64,000 bases of DNA, taken from assembly GCA_002354805.1 (NCBI GenBank), contig DEMH01000009.1, positions 1,054,001 through 1,118,000 of the forward strand, written 5' to 3'. Both the position numbers and the translations under genes were made by a program. Source of the DNA: Gammaproteobacteria bacterium UBA2675. GTDB lineage: Bacteria > Pseudomonadota > Gammaproteobacteria > Pseudomonadales > Pseudohongiellaceae. A model generated the notes under the pieces. The model was not told where the DNA came from. It made no database searches and saw only the letters and a list, made by a program, of their open reading frames with translations. The stretch's first letter is position 1; every line of letters begins with the position of its first letter. Below are positions 33,598 through 43,171 of this stretch, piece after piece.

Positions 33598-36500
33598 ATG
33601 CACTACACCAGGCTGGATATTACTGAGTCCGAAGGCTACCAGGCATTGCTGGACGCGTATCGTGTTGACGAGGCCAGCCATGTAAAACGACTTTGCAGTC
33701 AGCTGCAGTGGTCGCAGGCGACGCTGGATGAAGTGCAGCAACGGGCTCGCGATCTGGTTGCCACGGTTCGTGCCAATCGGCGCGATGGTTCGGGCGTTGA
33801 TGCATTGATGCAGGAATACCAGCTGTCCAGTGATGAAGGTGTGGTGCTGATGTGTCTGGCCGAGGCCTTGCTGCGCATTCCAGACAGCGATACGGCTGAT
33901 CGGCTGATTGAGGACAAACTGGCCAGCGGCAACTGGGGCAGTCACCTGGGTAAAAGTGACTCTTTGTTTGTAAATGCCTCGACCTGGGGGCTGATGCTGT
34001 CCGGACGAATCATGGCCCCGTTGGATACCGAGCAGGGCCAGCATGTATTCAGGCAGTTTGCGCAGCGCTGCGGCGAACCCATGGTCCGGCAGGCAGTTCG
34101 CCAGGCTATGCGCATAATGGCAAGACATTTTGTCATGGGTCGCACGATTGATGAGGCTCTCAAGCGCCGCGATACCGACTACCGTTACTCCTTCGATATG
34201 CTGGGTGAAGCCGCCAGGACGCAGCCAGACAGCCAACGCTATTTCAAAGCCTATGCAGCGTCCATTCACGCTATCGGAAAAACTGTGGCTGAGCACACAT
34301 CTCCTATCAAGGCGCCAGGTATCTCGATAAAGCTGTCGGCTCTGCATCCGCGATTCGAAGTGTCACAGGCCGATCGTGTGATGACTGAGCTGATCCCAAA
34401 GGCACGAGAGCTGGCACTGCTTGCCAGGCGCTACGATATCGGACTGACGGTCGATGCCGAAGAAGCTGATCGACTTGATCTGACGCTCGCTGTGTTTGCT
34501 GCACTGGCTCATGATCCGGCACTGAGCGGATGGGATGGCCTGGGCCTGGCCGTCCAGGCGTATCAGAAGCGCTGCTTTGATCTGCTGGACTTGCTTGCTG
34601 AACTGGCGCGGAGTTCACAACGCAGACTGATGGTGCGGCTGGTCAAGGGGGCTTACTGGGATAGTGAAATCAAACGCGCACAGGAGCGCGGGCTGGCAAG
34701 CTATCCGGTATTCACACGCAAGGTGTGCACTGACGTTTCCTACCTGGCCTGCGCACAGAAACTGCTGAACTACCATGAGCTCCTCTACCCGCAGTTCGCC
34801 ACGCACAATGCCTACACGGTGGCAGCAATTCTTACGCTGGCGGGTGACTATCGTGACTTTGAATTTCAGCGCCTGCATGGCATGGGTGGCCCATTATATG
34901 ACCAGTTGCTGGCGAATTCTCGCGATCTGGTATGTCGCGTTTACGCGCCGGTTGGCAGCCATGAGGACCTGTTGCCGTATCTGGTCAGACGGTTGCTGGA
35001 GAATGGGGCCAATACCTCGTTCGTCAATCGTATTCTGGATGACCAGGCGCCTGTTGAATCACTGATCCAGCATCCGCATTTGCAGATTGCGGGCCTGGAA
35101 AAAATATCGCACCCGAGAATCCCTTTACCTGTTGAGCTTTATCCTGATCGCGTCAATTCCGCAGGCATCGACCTTCACGACACCGAAACATTGGCTGCAC
35201 TGCAGGGGGACTGGAAGCGAGAGCTGCAAAGGATCAATTCCGCCCAGCACTCGCCCAGCAGCGACGCTGATATCGAGAGGGCACTGGCGACCGCCCATGC
35301 CAGTTTCGAAGACTGGGATGCCACGGAGGTAGAACAACGAGCACGGTGTCTGGAAAATCTTGCTCAGTTGCTGGAAGTAGAAACGCCAAGATTGATGGCG
35401 CTGTGCACAACTGAAGGCGGAAAAACAATCACGGATGGCGTCGCTGAGGTCCGCGAGGCAGTTGATTTTTGCCGATACTATGCGCTGCAGGCGCGCCGTG
35501 AGTTTACCGTGCGTACGCTGCCAGGGCCAACCGGCGAGCTTAATCAGTGGCGGCTGCGTGGCAAAGGTGTTTTTGTCTGTATCAGTCCGTGGAATTTTCC
35601 ATTGGCGATTTTCCTGGGGCAGGTCACAGCCGCACTCGTGGCTGGCAACAGCGTCGTTGCCAAGCCAGCCGAACAGACGCCAGCAGTGGCCATCGCAGCG
35701 GCTGAGCTAATTCATCAGGCCGGGATTCCCAAAGAGGTTTTCCAGTTGGTGCTGGGTGGGGAGAAGACGGGTCGGAGACTGGTCAGGGACAGCCGGGTGG
35801 CCGGTGTTGCCTTTACCGGTTCCACAGCGGCGGCGCGCTCCATCAATCAGTCACTTGCCGCACGTGATGCACCTATCGCGACATTGATAGCGGAAACGGG
35901 TGGTCTTAACGCCATGATCGTGGACTCGTCGGCGCTGCTGGAGCAGGTGGTTACTGACGTGCTTCAATCGGGCTTTCAAAGTGCCGGTCAGCGTTGCTCT
36001 GCATTGCGCATTTTGCTGGTTCAGGAAGACATCGCAGATGAGCTGATCCGCTTGCTGGCAGGGGCCATGGACGAGCTGTGTATCGGCGATCCCGCCAGGC
36101 TGGCAACTGATGTGGGCCCTGTAATTGATGCGGAAGCTTATGAGCGCCTTGCACAGCATACTGACTTCCTGGATAGCAATGCCCGCTGCCGTAAACGCTG
36201 TGCCTTGCCAGAGGAACTTCCGTCAACGCTCTATTTCCCGCCGCAACTGTATGAAATTACCAGTATTGACCAGATTCAGGAGGAGGTTTTTGGGCCAATC
36301 GTTCATCTGTTGCGGTATCACTCTGCCGACCTGGACAAGCGCATAGATGAGATAAATGCGACCGGTTATGGTCTGACCTTCGGTATTCACAGCCGCATAG
36401 ACAGCCGTGCACGACAGATTGCATCGCGCATCAGGGCCGGCAATGTGTACGTCAATCGCAATATGATCGGTGCCATTGTTGGAGTCCAGCCCTTCGGCGG

Positions 36501-36642
36501 CACGGGTCTGTCGGGCACGGGCCCCAAGGCCGGTGGGCCACATTACCTCAGTCGATTCGCCACGGAACAGTCAATCAGTACCAACACCACCGCAGCGGGC
36601 GGCAATGCCTCACTAATGGCCATGTCGGACGACGATTCGTGA
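33598..36642 (+). CDS. putA: Bifunctional proline dehydrogenase / P5C dehydrogenase PutA
   Basis: Oxidises proline to glutamate in two channelled steps. The 1014 residues hold an N-terminal arm (1-130), a FAD proline dehydrogenase barrel (about 180-480: SIKLSALHPRFE, LTVDAEEADRLDL, RLVKGAYWDSEIK, RRLLENGANTSFVNR) and an NAD aldehyde dehydrogenase (about 540-1000: VVAKPAEQTP, VAFTGST, general base Glu in AETGG, nucleophile Cys in GQRCSALR, GGTGLSGTGPKAGGP). It starts without the ribbon-helix-helix DNA-binding domain of the roughly 1320-residue E. coli PutA, so it is a short PutA that cannot repress its own gene. It follows the aldolase gene by seven bases. No putP transporter is in this window. 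Confidence 0.96.
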   Translation: MHYTRLDITESEGYQALLDAYRVDEASHVKRLCSQLQWSQATLDEVQQRARDLVATVRANRRDGSGVDALMQEYQLSSDEGVVLMCLAEALLRIPDSDTADRLIEDKLASGNWGSHLGKSDSLFVNASTWGLMLSGRIMAPLDTEQGQHVFRQFAQRCGEPMVRQAVRQAMRIMARHFVMGRTIDEALKRRDTDYRYSFDMLGEAARTQPDSQRYFKAYAASIHAIGKTVAEHTSPIKAPGISIKLSALHPRFEVSQADRVMTELIPKARELALLARRYDIGLTVDAEEADRLDLTLAVFAALAHDPALSGWDGLGLAVQAYQKRCFDLLDLLAELARSSQRRLMVRLVKGAYWDSEIKRAQERGLASYPVFTRKVCTDVSYLACAQKLLNYHELLYPQFATHNAYTVAAILTLAGDYRDFEFQRLHGMGGPLYDQLLANSRDLVCRVYAPVGSHEDLLPYLVRRLLENGANTSFVNRILDDQAPVESLIQHPHLQIAGLEKISHPRIPLPVELYPDRVNSAGIDLHDTETLAALQGDWKRELQRINSAQHSPSSDADIERALATAHASFEDWDATEVEQRARCLENLAQLLEVETPRLMALCTTEGGKTITDGVAEVREAVDFCRYYALQARREFTVRTLPGPTGELNQWRLRGKGVFVCISPWNFPLAIFLGQVTAALVAGNSVVAKPAEQTPAVAIAAAELIHQAGIPKEVFQLVLGGEKTGRRLVRDSRVAGVAFTGSTAAARSINQSLAARDAPIATLIAETGGLNAMIVDSSALLEQVVTDVLQSGFQSAGQRCSALRILLVQEDIADELIRLLAGAMDELCIGDPARLATDVGPVIDAEAYERLAQHTDFLDSNARCRKRCALPEELPSTLYFPPQLYEITSIDQIQEEVFGPIVHLLRYHSADLDKRIDEINATGYGLTFGIHSRIDSRARQIASRIRAGNVYVNRNMIGAIVGVQPFGGTGLSGTGPKAGGPHYLSRFATEQSISTNTTAAGGNASLMAMSDDDS

Positions 36643-36654
36643 GTCCAGACTGAC

Positions 36655-37092
36655 GTGTTCGCTTATCTGAGCCTGTTTGTGGTGGCGTTTGTTGCGGCTA
36701 CTCTGTTGCCTGCCTCATCCGAAGCACTGTTGCTCTCATTGCGTCAGCAGGGGTACCTGCTGTGGGCTTTGTGGCTGGCTGCAACGGCCGGTAACACCCT
36801 GGGTTCCTGTGTCAACTGGTGGCTGGGGCGGGAGATTCTCAGGTTTCAGCATCGTCGCTGGTTTCCGGTCGACGAGAAAAAACTGGAGCGCGCCAGCGGC
36901 CAGTTCGCGCGATTTGGCAGCTGGAGTCTGTTGTTCGCGTGGCTTCCCATAGTCGGTGATCCACTTACCTTTGTCGCCGGTATATTACGGATACGCTTCG
37001 ATCTGTTTCTGTTGCTGGTAGCAACTGGCAAGGCTGCACGTTACGCCTTAGTGTTGATGATCGGACATTCTTTACTCGGTATTTCCGCCTGA
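36655..37092 (+). CDS. yqaA: YqaA family membrane protein
   Basis: Inner-membrane protein of 145 residues of the VTT/DedA-like YqaA group: LLPASSEALLLSLRQQGY, the sequence TAGNTLGSCVNWWLGRE, then FARFGSWSLLFAWLPIVGDPLTFVAGILR, and a final helix. The pattern of a short amphipathic re-entrant segment plus a central Gly-Asp-Pro matches the family. Start is GTG at 36655, 12 bp after the putA stop, so it may be the last gene of that operon. YqaA proteins are suspected lipid or small-molecule transporters; function is unproven. Confidence 0.87.
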   Translation: MFAYLSLFVVAFVAATLLPASSEALLLSLRQQGYLLWALWLAATAGNTLGSCVNWWLGREILRFQHRRWFPVDEKKLERASGQFARFGSWSLLFAWLPIVGDPLTFVAGILRIRFDLFLLLVATGKAARYALVLMIGHSLLGISA

Positions 37093-37189
37093 TTTTCGTT
37101 AACTGCTTAAAAGTCCTGACAAAATGTAACAAACAGGCCGGTCAGCTATTAGGTAGGATGGGAATCTCTTCGGCGAAGTGGGAGAACCA

Positions 37190-39343
37190 ATGCTCAATGT
37201 AAAAACCGTTCCAATACTCATGCTTGCCAGCACTAGCCTGTTGTGGGGCATGAGCTCTGCACAAGCGCAGGAAAATACCGCTGAACTTTCCACTGAATCC
37301 CCCGCACTAGAGGCTGTTACTGACGATACTGTCATTTACCCAGCGTCCTTCTTTTCGCCCTATAACCCGGTTTCCGTCAGTGACATGCTGGACCGGATAC
37401 CTGGTGTGTCGGTTGGGAGAGGTGGAGGCGGAGGCCGCGGACTGGGTACTGGGGGAGACGTGCTGATTAACGGTCAGCGTATGGCAGGTAAGGAGAATTC
37501 ACCTCGAGACCAGCTTGACCGGATTGCTGCCCAGGAGGTGGAACGTATCGAAATCATCAGGGGTACGTCTGCAGAGCTGGATGTGCGCGGATCCGGTCAG
37601 GTCGTCAACGTCGTGCTTGCAGATGCCAACAACCGGTCCAGCACGACCGTTGAGCTTGTTGGGCGCTGGAATCATGATCAGACAGCAGAGGCTGGGGCTT
37701 CAGTATCGCACAGCAGGCAAATCGGCAATCTGCAGGGGCTGATCAACATTGAAGCGCGCCCCAATTACGAAAACCGCGAGAGCACAGAGGTTCAGTATGA
37801 CCCGGCCGGACAGCTGATTGGATCTCTGTCTGAGAGCAATGTACGCGATCAGGACGTACTCGAGATTGCAGGGAATATAGGATATCAATGGGCTAACCAG
37901 CGCGCGCAACTGAATGTACTGTACGGAGATTCAGGATATCCGCGCCGGGTAAGTCGCGATTTCAGAGATTATCTGGAATATGAGCAGACTGACAATGATC
38001 ACAGCAATTGGGAAGTTGGCGGTGACTACGATATCAGCTTCGCCAACGGGCACCGCGCGCAGTTGCTGTTCGTCGCCACGGACCAGACGCGGGATGAGCA
38101 GCGCGAGCGGTATCGTGCCGACCCCGACACTGCACAGGTCGCTGAGGACAGCAACAAGACACTGTTCATCGACTCTGACCAGCGCACCCGCGAGCGCATC
38201 GTGCAGGGCAACTACAGTTTTCCGTTAACATCTGATCAGAATCTGCGTGTCGGACTTGAGAGAGCCGTTACCCGACTGGACTCCAGTCTGCTGGTCGGTT
38301 CGCGGCAGTCGGGCAGTGGATCTCTGCCGCCATCCGAGCGCTACGGAGGCCTGAATCCTCAGCCGTCTCTGTCAAATGCTGGCACTGCCGTAGAGGAAGT
38401 CCGCTACGAGGGTTTTGCGTTTCACAATTGGGTGCTGAGCTCACGAAGCACCCTGGAAAGCAGTCTGGTGTATGAGTCATCCGAGATTTCCCAGTCAGGT
38501 GTGGTCGATAACAGTCGTCGCTTCAACTATTTGCGGCCGTCCATTGACTATCGATTCAATTTCACCGAGTCCCTACAGTTGCGTGCAACGGTAGCCAAAG
38601 AGGTCTCACAGCTCAGCTTTTCTTCATTTGCAGCCACCGTCAATGACGATGACCGTGAGCAGAACACGGATGCCGGAAACCCCGAACTGGCGCCACAGGA
38701 AGAGCTGCGTTACGAACTGGGGCTGGAATACCGGCTGCCAAATGACAGTGGGGTCGTCAATTCGCGCATCTTCTATCGTGACATTGAAAATTACATTGGC
38801 AACATTAACGCAACCGTTGATCCCAATAAGCCTTTGTCAGCAGAGGGTAATGTAGGTCCCGCGACGCGATGGGGAATATTCAACGACGCCAGTCTGCGGC
38901 TGGGTTTCCTGGGTGTGCCCGACGCAATTGTGTCGGCTGAACTCAACATTTTTGACTCCCAGATCACCAACCCCTTCCTTGGTTCCAAAGAGCGTATCAA
39001 CCGGCGGGGCGAAGCGGAGCTGGGATTTCGGCACGATGTGACGGCCTGGGCATTAAGTTATGGCTTTGACTACCGATACCCTTTTCATGGGGGTGAGTAC
39101 GATATTGACGTCACCACGATAACGCGCAATGATGGTCAAGCATCTCTGGATATGTTCGTGTCCAGAGTTTTTTTTGATGGCGTCACTGTTCGACTGGAAT
39201 CGGACAATACCCTGGGGCAGTCCAGATGTCGCTCCCGTTACCGATACGCCCCGTCAACGATTGACGGTGAATTGAGCAGAATAGAAGACTCCTGCAGCAG
39301 CAGATATCGCCGCCTGATTTTGAGTGTCAGTTCTACATTCTAG
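37190..39343 (+). CDS. TonB-dependent receptor
   Basis: Outer-membrane receptor of 717 residues with a signal peptide (LMLASTSLLWGMSSAQAQ) and a compact plug: VSVSDMLDRIPGV, a glycine-rich loop GRGGGGGRGLGTGG, VLINGQRMAGKENS and VERIEIIRGTSAELDVRGSGQVVNVVL. The barrel ends ILSVSSTF with a terminal Phe. Barrel and loops are rich in Asp, Asn and Glu. No canonical TonB box is obvious. GGGAG lies five bases before the ATG at 37190; a GTG four codons upstream is less likely. A REC-EAL gene starts 14 bp after its stop, so expression is probably shared. Ligand unknown. Confidence 0.9.
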   Translation: MLNVKTVPILMLASTSLLWGMSSAQAQENTAELSTESPALEAVTDDTVIYPASFFSPYNPVSVSDMLDRIPGVSVGRGGGGGRGLGTGGDVLINGQRMAGKENSPRDQLDRIAAQEVERIEIIRGTSAELDVRGSGQVVNVVLADANNRSSTTVELVGRWNHDQTAEAGASVSHSRQIGNLQGLINIEARPNYENRESTEVQYDPAGQLIGSLSESNVRDQDVLEIAGNIGYQWANQRAQLNVLYGDSGYPRRVSRDFRDYLEYEQTDNDHSNWEVGGDYDISFANGHRAQLLFVATDQTRDEQRERYRADPDTAQVAEDSNKTLFIDSDQRTRERIVQGNYSFPLTSDQNLRVGLERAVTRLDSSLLVGSRQSGSGSLPPSERYGGLNPQPSLSNAGTAVEEVRYEGFAFHNWVLSSRSTLESSLVYESSEISQSGVVDNSRRFNYLRPSIDYRFNFTESLQLRATVAKEVSQLSFSSFAATVNDDDREQNTDAGNPELAPQEELRYELGLEYRLPNDSGVVNSRIFYRDIENYIGNINATVDPNKPLSAEGNVGPATRWGIFNDASLRLGFLGVPDAIVSAELNIFDSQITNPFLGSKERINRRGEAELGFRHDVTAWALSYGFDYRYPFHGGEYDIDVTTITRNDGQASLDMFVSRVFFDGVTVRLESDNTLGQSRCRSRYRYAPSTIDGELSRIEDSCSSRYRRLILSVSSTF

Positions 39344-39357
39344 GAGCCTGGTTTGAG

Positions 39358-40584
39358 ATGATTCCCGCAGCTCACGGATTGCGGCTGTTTGTTCTGGACG
39401 ATGATGAAAGCGTCAACTTTACGATATGTGCCATTGCCAGAACGGCCGGCTTCGAAACGCTATCCGCGACTGATGCCCGATCATTTTTCGCCAGGCTCGA
39501 CGACTTTCAGCCAACCCACCTCGTTATAGACTTGCAGATACCTGAAGTAGACGGTATCGAAACACTGAAGCTGCTTGCGGAACTTTCCTGCGAGTGCAAT
39601 CTTATAATCAGCAGTGGTCTGGAAGGCCGGGTGCTGGATGCCGCCGCGCGCATCGCCCGAGAGAAAGGCCTGCGACTGTCCGGCATATTGCCAAAGCCTT
39701 TTTCTGCCAATGAACTCAAAAAGATGCTGCTTCAGTCGCGCGTCGAAACCCGACCCGGTGCCCACCAGAGCGGACAGCAACTGCACTCGACGGCCTACAC
39801 TGAATTAAGTCGGGCGATCAGTCAGAATGAAATCATCCCGCATTTTCAGCCCAAAATTGCCTGTTGTAGTGGCGCCCTGGTTGGTTTCGAATGTCTGGCC
39901 CGCTGGCAACACCCCCGTCAGGGAATGATCTATCCGGATGCTTTTATTCCTCTGGCAGAGCGCTCAGGCCTGATCGGGCCGATGAGCCGCGGTGTATTCA
40001 GCCAGGCAATGTGCTGGCTGAGCGAGAATTTTGCTGACTCTGATGTCAAACTGGCCCTAAATATGTCGGCACGTCTGCTGGCGGATGCAGATACGCCTTT
40101 GTGGCTGGTCAGCCAGTGCCATCATTACAGTATTGATCCACGCCAGATTATCCTGGAGGTTACCGAGACCAGCAGTCTGGAGAATCCAGAGCAGGTTCTT
40201 GAGTATCTGACCCAGTTGCGAATCAAGGGCTTCAGTCTGTCGATTGATGACTTCGGAGTGGGCTACTCCTCTCTGACACAACTGGCGCGCCTGCCGTTTT
40301 CGGAAATGAAGGTGGACAAGTCGTTTGTGATGACAGCGCCGCAGTCGCAGGAGTCACGCAAAATTGTTGAGGCTATCGTGGGGCTGGCGCATACACTGGG
40401 TTTGTCAGTGACTGCCGAAGGTGTGGAGGATGCCTGGACACTGGGCATGCTGGGCGACATTGGCTGCGATGCTGCCCAGGGCTTTTTTATCACCCGGCCC
40501 ATGGCGGGAAGTGCGGCCCTGCAGTGGGCGCAGTCGCGCCCACAGCGTGACCGACAATTGGGTCAGTCCTCCGGTAGTGCGTAG
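39358..40584 (+). CDS. Response regulator with EAL phosphodiesterase domain
   Basis: Cytoplasmic 408-residue protein: an N-terminal receiver domain (LFVLDDDESVNF, phospho-acceptor Asp in HLVIDLQIPEVDG, Lys in ILPKPFSANEL) and a C-terminal EAL domain from about residue 145 that would hydrolyse c-di-GMP. The signature reads GFECLARW, so ECL replaces EAL but the metal-binding Glu stays. The other catalytic marks are intact: LALNMSARLL, LEVTETS, SIDDFGVGYSSL, MKVDKSFV, TAEGVE and AQGFF. It is probably active. No cognate kinase is adjacent. It lies 14 bp after the receptor gene, and its last 22 bp overlap the convergent PQQ gene. Confidence 0.92.
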   Translation: MIPAAHGLRLFVLDDDESVNFTICAIARTAGFETLSATDARSFFARLDDFQPTHLVIDLQIPEVDGIETLKLLAELSCECNLIISSGLEGRVLDAAARIAREKGLRLSGILPKPFSANELKKMLLQSRVETRPGAHQSGQQLHSTAYTELSRAISQNEIIPHFQPKIACCSGALVGFECLARWQHPRQGMIYPDAFIPLAERSGLIGPMSRGVFSQAMCWLSENFADSDVKLALNMSARLLADADTPLWLVSQCHHYSIDPRQIILEVTETSSLENPEQVLEYLTQLRIKGFSLSIDDFGVGYSSLTQLARLPFSEMKVDKSFVMTAPQSQESRKIVEAIVGLAHTLGLSVTAEGVEDAWTLGMLGDIGCDAAQGFFITRPMAGSAALQWAQSRPQRDRQLGQSSGSA

Positions 40585-42320
40585 ACCACCAGCGCGGCGC
40601 CCTGGCTCTGCAATTGCCCCATGGGACCATCAGATCCACCTGTCATTGCCATCACGGCGCCCATGAATGTACCGGCGTGAATGGTAGGCTGACCGATAAC
40701 CACAGCTATGTGCTGGCGTCCACCAGCCATGTAAGTAACCGGGAATGAAGCGGGAATGTCTCCGGTATTGGCTTCCCACAGCAGAGCGCCGTCCTGCTGG
40801 TTGAGTGCCTTGAAACGGTGATCAAGTGTTCCGCCAAAAATAAGCCCTCCTGCGGTCGCCACTATCGCAGTGGTGGGTGGCGCCATTTCCCGGTAATCCC
40901 ACAGCATTTCACGTGTTTTCACATTCATGGCCTGCAGGCGGCCAAACTGACCCTCCTGGCCCGGTACTGGTGTCGGGTTTAGCGCGGCCCCGGTCGACAG
41001 AATACTCTGGCCGCCAATCGGGCCGCCATTCATACACATTTGTGTGATTGGCAAAAACAGGATGTCGGTGTCCGGGTTGATCGAGCTGACCTGCCAGTTA
41101 CGTCCACCTGCGGCGAATGGGCATACCAGTTGCGTGGTTTCTGCATTGGGTCTGGCATTGATGCCCATGGTTTTGGCACCCGTTTTCGGGTCGATTGCAG
41201 TGATCAGATTCTGGAGGCCCAGATCTACGGAATACAGGTATTCTCCAGTCGCAGCATCCAGCGCGTCATACAGAGCCATTTTGCCGGCGGTAATCACGGC
41301 TTTGCGCATCTGCCCATTGACTGGCACGTTCACCACCTGACGTTCATAAACCCAGTCGAGATCCCACTGGTCATTGGCGTTATGCTGGTAATGCCAGGCC
41401 AACTCACCAGTTGTAACATTGATGGCCAGCGTGGAGTTTGTATAAAGCGCATCCGCTGTCACTTCGCCGTCGTTTCTGGGATGCAGCAGCGGCGCTGTGT
41501 CATAGGTTGGTGCGGTACCGAAGTAGACCAGATCCAGTTCCGGGTCGTAGGTTGGCGGCATCCACACAGAGCCGCCGCTGCGGGCGCTCAGCTCCAGTCC
41601 GTTCCAGGTGTTGTCACCGTGTTCACCGGGTCGCGGTATGGTATAGAAACGCCATGACTCTTCGCCGGTATCCAGGTCAATGGCAACGATGAACCCACCT
41701 TCCGGAACCATGGTGGCATTGACGCCCTGGATAATCTTGCCGTTGGCAATAATCGGGGTCGCACGCAGCGTATGTCCACGTCGCCCTACCAGTGAGTCAG
41801 CGATGCTGTGTTGCCAGATTATCTCGCCACTGCGCATATCCAGCGCCACCAGCTGCATGTCATTGGTCGGCATGATGACCTTGTTGCCGTGCAGTGCTAC
41901 GCCGAATTTGGAACTGGGGACTGCTCCCTCACGAGTCGGGTGCTGATACTGCCATAGTGTTTCGCCTGTCGCTGCATCGAGCGCGTACAGGCGATCATCG
42001 CCGTTGGCCAGGAACATCACACCATCGTGAACGATGGGCGTCGGCGTATTTGAGCTGGCTGGCAGTGGCACCCGATAGGCTTCCTGCAACTGGCCAACAT
42101 TGCTGGTGTTGATCTGATCGAGTGGGCTGAATCCGTATGCATCCCAGGTCCGGCGCCACATCAGCCAGTCACCGGCTGGCGGGTCTGCCAGCATGGCGTC
42201 ACTCACCGGGCTGAGCTGATCAAGTAGTAGCTTAGACTCTGCGGCCATAACGGCAGGCAGGTACCAGCCTAATGTGGCAAGCGTCACGCAGGCGAGTGGT
42301 TTGGCAAATCTGTGGATCAT
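40563..42320 (-). CDS. PQQ-dependent dehydrogenase-like beta-propeller protein
   Basis: Periplasmic quinoprotein of 585 residues with a signal peptide (cleavage near AVMAAE). Repeated blades with W-docking motifs (ALDAATGETLWQYQ, ALDMRSGEIIWQHS, AIDLDTGEESWRFY, ALNQQDGALLWEAN) form the eight-bladed propeller of PQQ alcohol or sugar dehydrogenases; WLMWRRTWDAYGFSPLDQI at the start and NANDQWDLDWVYE, with a likely catalytic Asp, are typical. No C-terminal haem domain is present, so an external acceptor is needed. The ATG at 42320 has AAGG upstream. No pqq synthesis genes lie in this window. Substrate unknown. Confidence 0.88.
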   Translation of the reverse strand: MIHRFAKPLACVTLATLGWYLPAVMAAESKLLLDQLSPVSDAMLADPPAGDWLMWRRTWDAYGFSPLDQINTSNVGQLQEAYRVPLPASSNTPTPIVHDGVMFLANGDDRLYALDAATGETLWQYQHPTREGAVPSSKFGVALHGNKVIMPTNDMQLVALDMRSGEIIWQHSIADSLVGRRGHTLRATPIIANGKIIQGVNATMVPEGGFIVAIDLDTGEESWRFYTIPRPGEHGDNTWNGLELSARSGGSVWMPPTYDPELDLVYFGTAPTYDTAPLLHPRNDGEVTADALYTNSTLAINVTTGELAWHYQHNANDQWDLDWVYERQVVNVPVNGQMRKAVITAGKMALYDALDAATGEYLYSVDLGLQNLITAIDPKTGAKTMGINARPNAETTQLVCPFAAGGRNWQVSSINPDTDILFLPITQMCMNGGPIGGQSILSTGAALNPTPVPGQEGQFGRLQAMNVKTREMLWDYREMAPPTTAIVATAGGLIFGGTLDHRFKALNQQDGALLWEANTGDIPASFPVTYMAGGRQHIAVVIGQPTIHAGTFMGAVMAMTGGSDGPMGQLQSQGAALVVYALPED

Positions 42321-42439
42321 TCCGGGCACCTTCTTATCAAGAGCATTATTGTTATTTTGGAACCGTTGACTGCCTGACTGGTCCAGACTCCGGTTATAAC
42401 GAATAATTGCGTCCTAGAATAGTGCCATTGAGGTAAATA

Positions 42440-43171
42440 TTAGTTACCGACCTGATCTTCCAGAGGTTTAGTGCGAAACCAGCCAGTCACTGCGAGACGA
42501 GGCGTTTTGGCGTAGGGCGCAACGAATGTGACGGAGTGCACGTGGGCAACATCGAACAGGACCAGCGAGTTAAACTGCGGCGTCCAGGCGTCGCGAGGCG
42601 TGCCGTCATCCTGAAAGAACTGCAGCATGCCGCCCCAGTCGGGGTGCCACTGTGGCGAAAGGTTCATGACATAGGCGACCCGTCGGCCTTCGCTGGGGTG
42701 AAAGTCATTGTGCCGCGTCAGGAAATTACCCGGCAGGTAACGCGTTGCCTGGGCTGAGGCGGCCTGTATATCAGTATGACCACTAATCTGTCGGATCTGT
42801 TCCAGAAATGGCTCAGCGTTGATGAGCTTTGCAAACTGCCTGAGTGCAGCAGGTGTGTCAGCTGCGCCCCGACCAGTAATGTCGTGGCGGCCGTACAGGA
42901 AGCCTGAGCCCTGGCTGGCGTTGTCATGGATTTTCTGTTGCAGGCTCTGAATCTGGTCATTGGACAGCTGGCGCATCTCCGCGTCGCTCAATACACCGTT
43001 GTCGCCATCGATATTGAATGCACTGCTGAACGGTGTTTCCCGAGCCAGTGTCTGCAACAGCTGGCTTGCATCATCCGTCTTCAGGAAATTCGCGACGCGA
43101 ACGCGTTTGTCGATCAGGTATTGCTGTTTTACGAGCTCGGGGCTGAACGCGGTATTGATGTCGATGCTCAC
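42440..43171 (-). CDS. 2-oxoglutarate/Fe(II) oxygenase
   Basis: Cytoplasmic dioxygenase of 243 residues. The iron ligands are in FLTRHNDFHPSEGRR (HxD) and HVHSVTFV, and the 2-oxoglutarate Arg is in KTPRLAVTGWF. The pattern LSPQWHPDWGGMLQFF also fits the prolyl-4-hydroxylase-like group. Start is GTG, and its first base directly follows the speA stop codon (TAAGTG), so translation is probably coupled to arginine decarboxylase. Such placement suggests a polyamine, an arginine derivative or a translation factor as substrate, but that is inference. Confidence 0.88.
   Translation of the reverse strand: MSIDINTAFSPELVKQQYLIDKRVRVANFLKTDDASQLLQTLARETPFSSAFNIDGDNGVLSDAEMRQLSNDQIQSLQQKIHDNASQGSGFLYGRHDITGRGAADTPAALRQFAKLINAEPFLEQIRQISGHTDIQAASAQATRYLPGNFLTRHNDFHPSEGRRVAYVMNLSPQWHPDWGGMLQFFQDDGTPRDAWTPQFNSLVLFDVAHVHSVTFVAPYAKTPRLAVTGWFRTKPLEDQVGN

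Noticed and set aside
33394..34347. A 317-codon minus-strand open frame across the aldolase/putA junction
   Set aside because: It lies antisense to two certain genes and shows no family motif.
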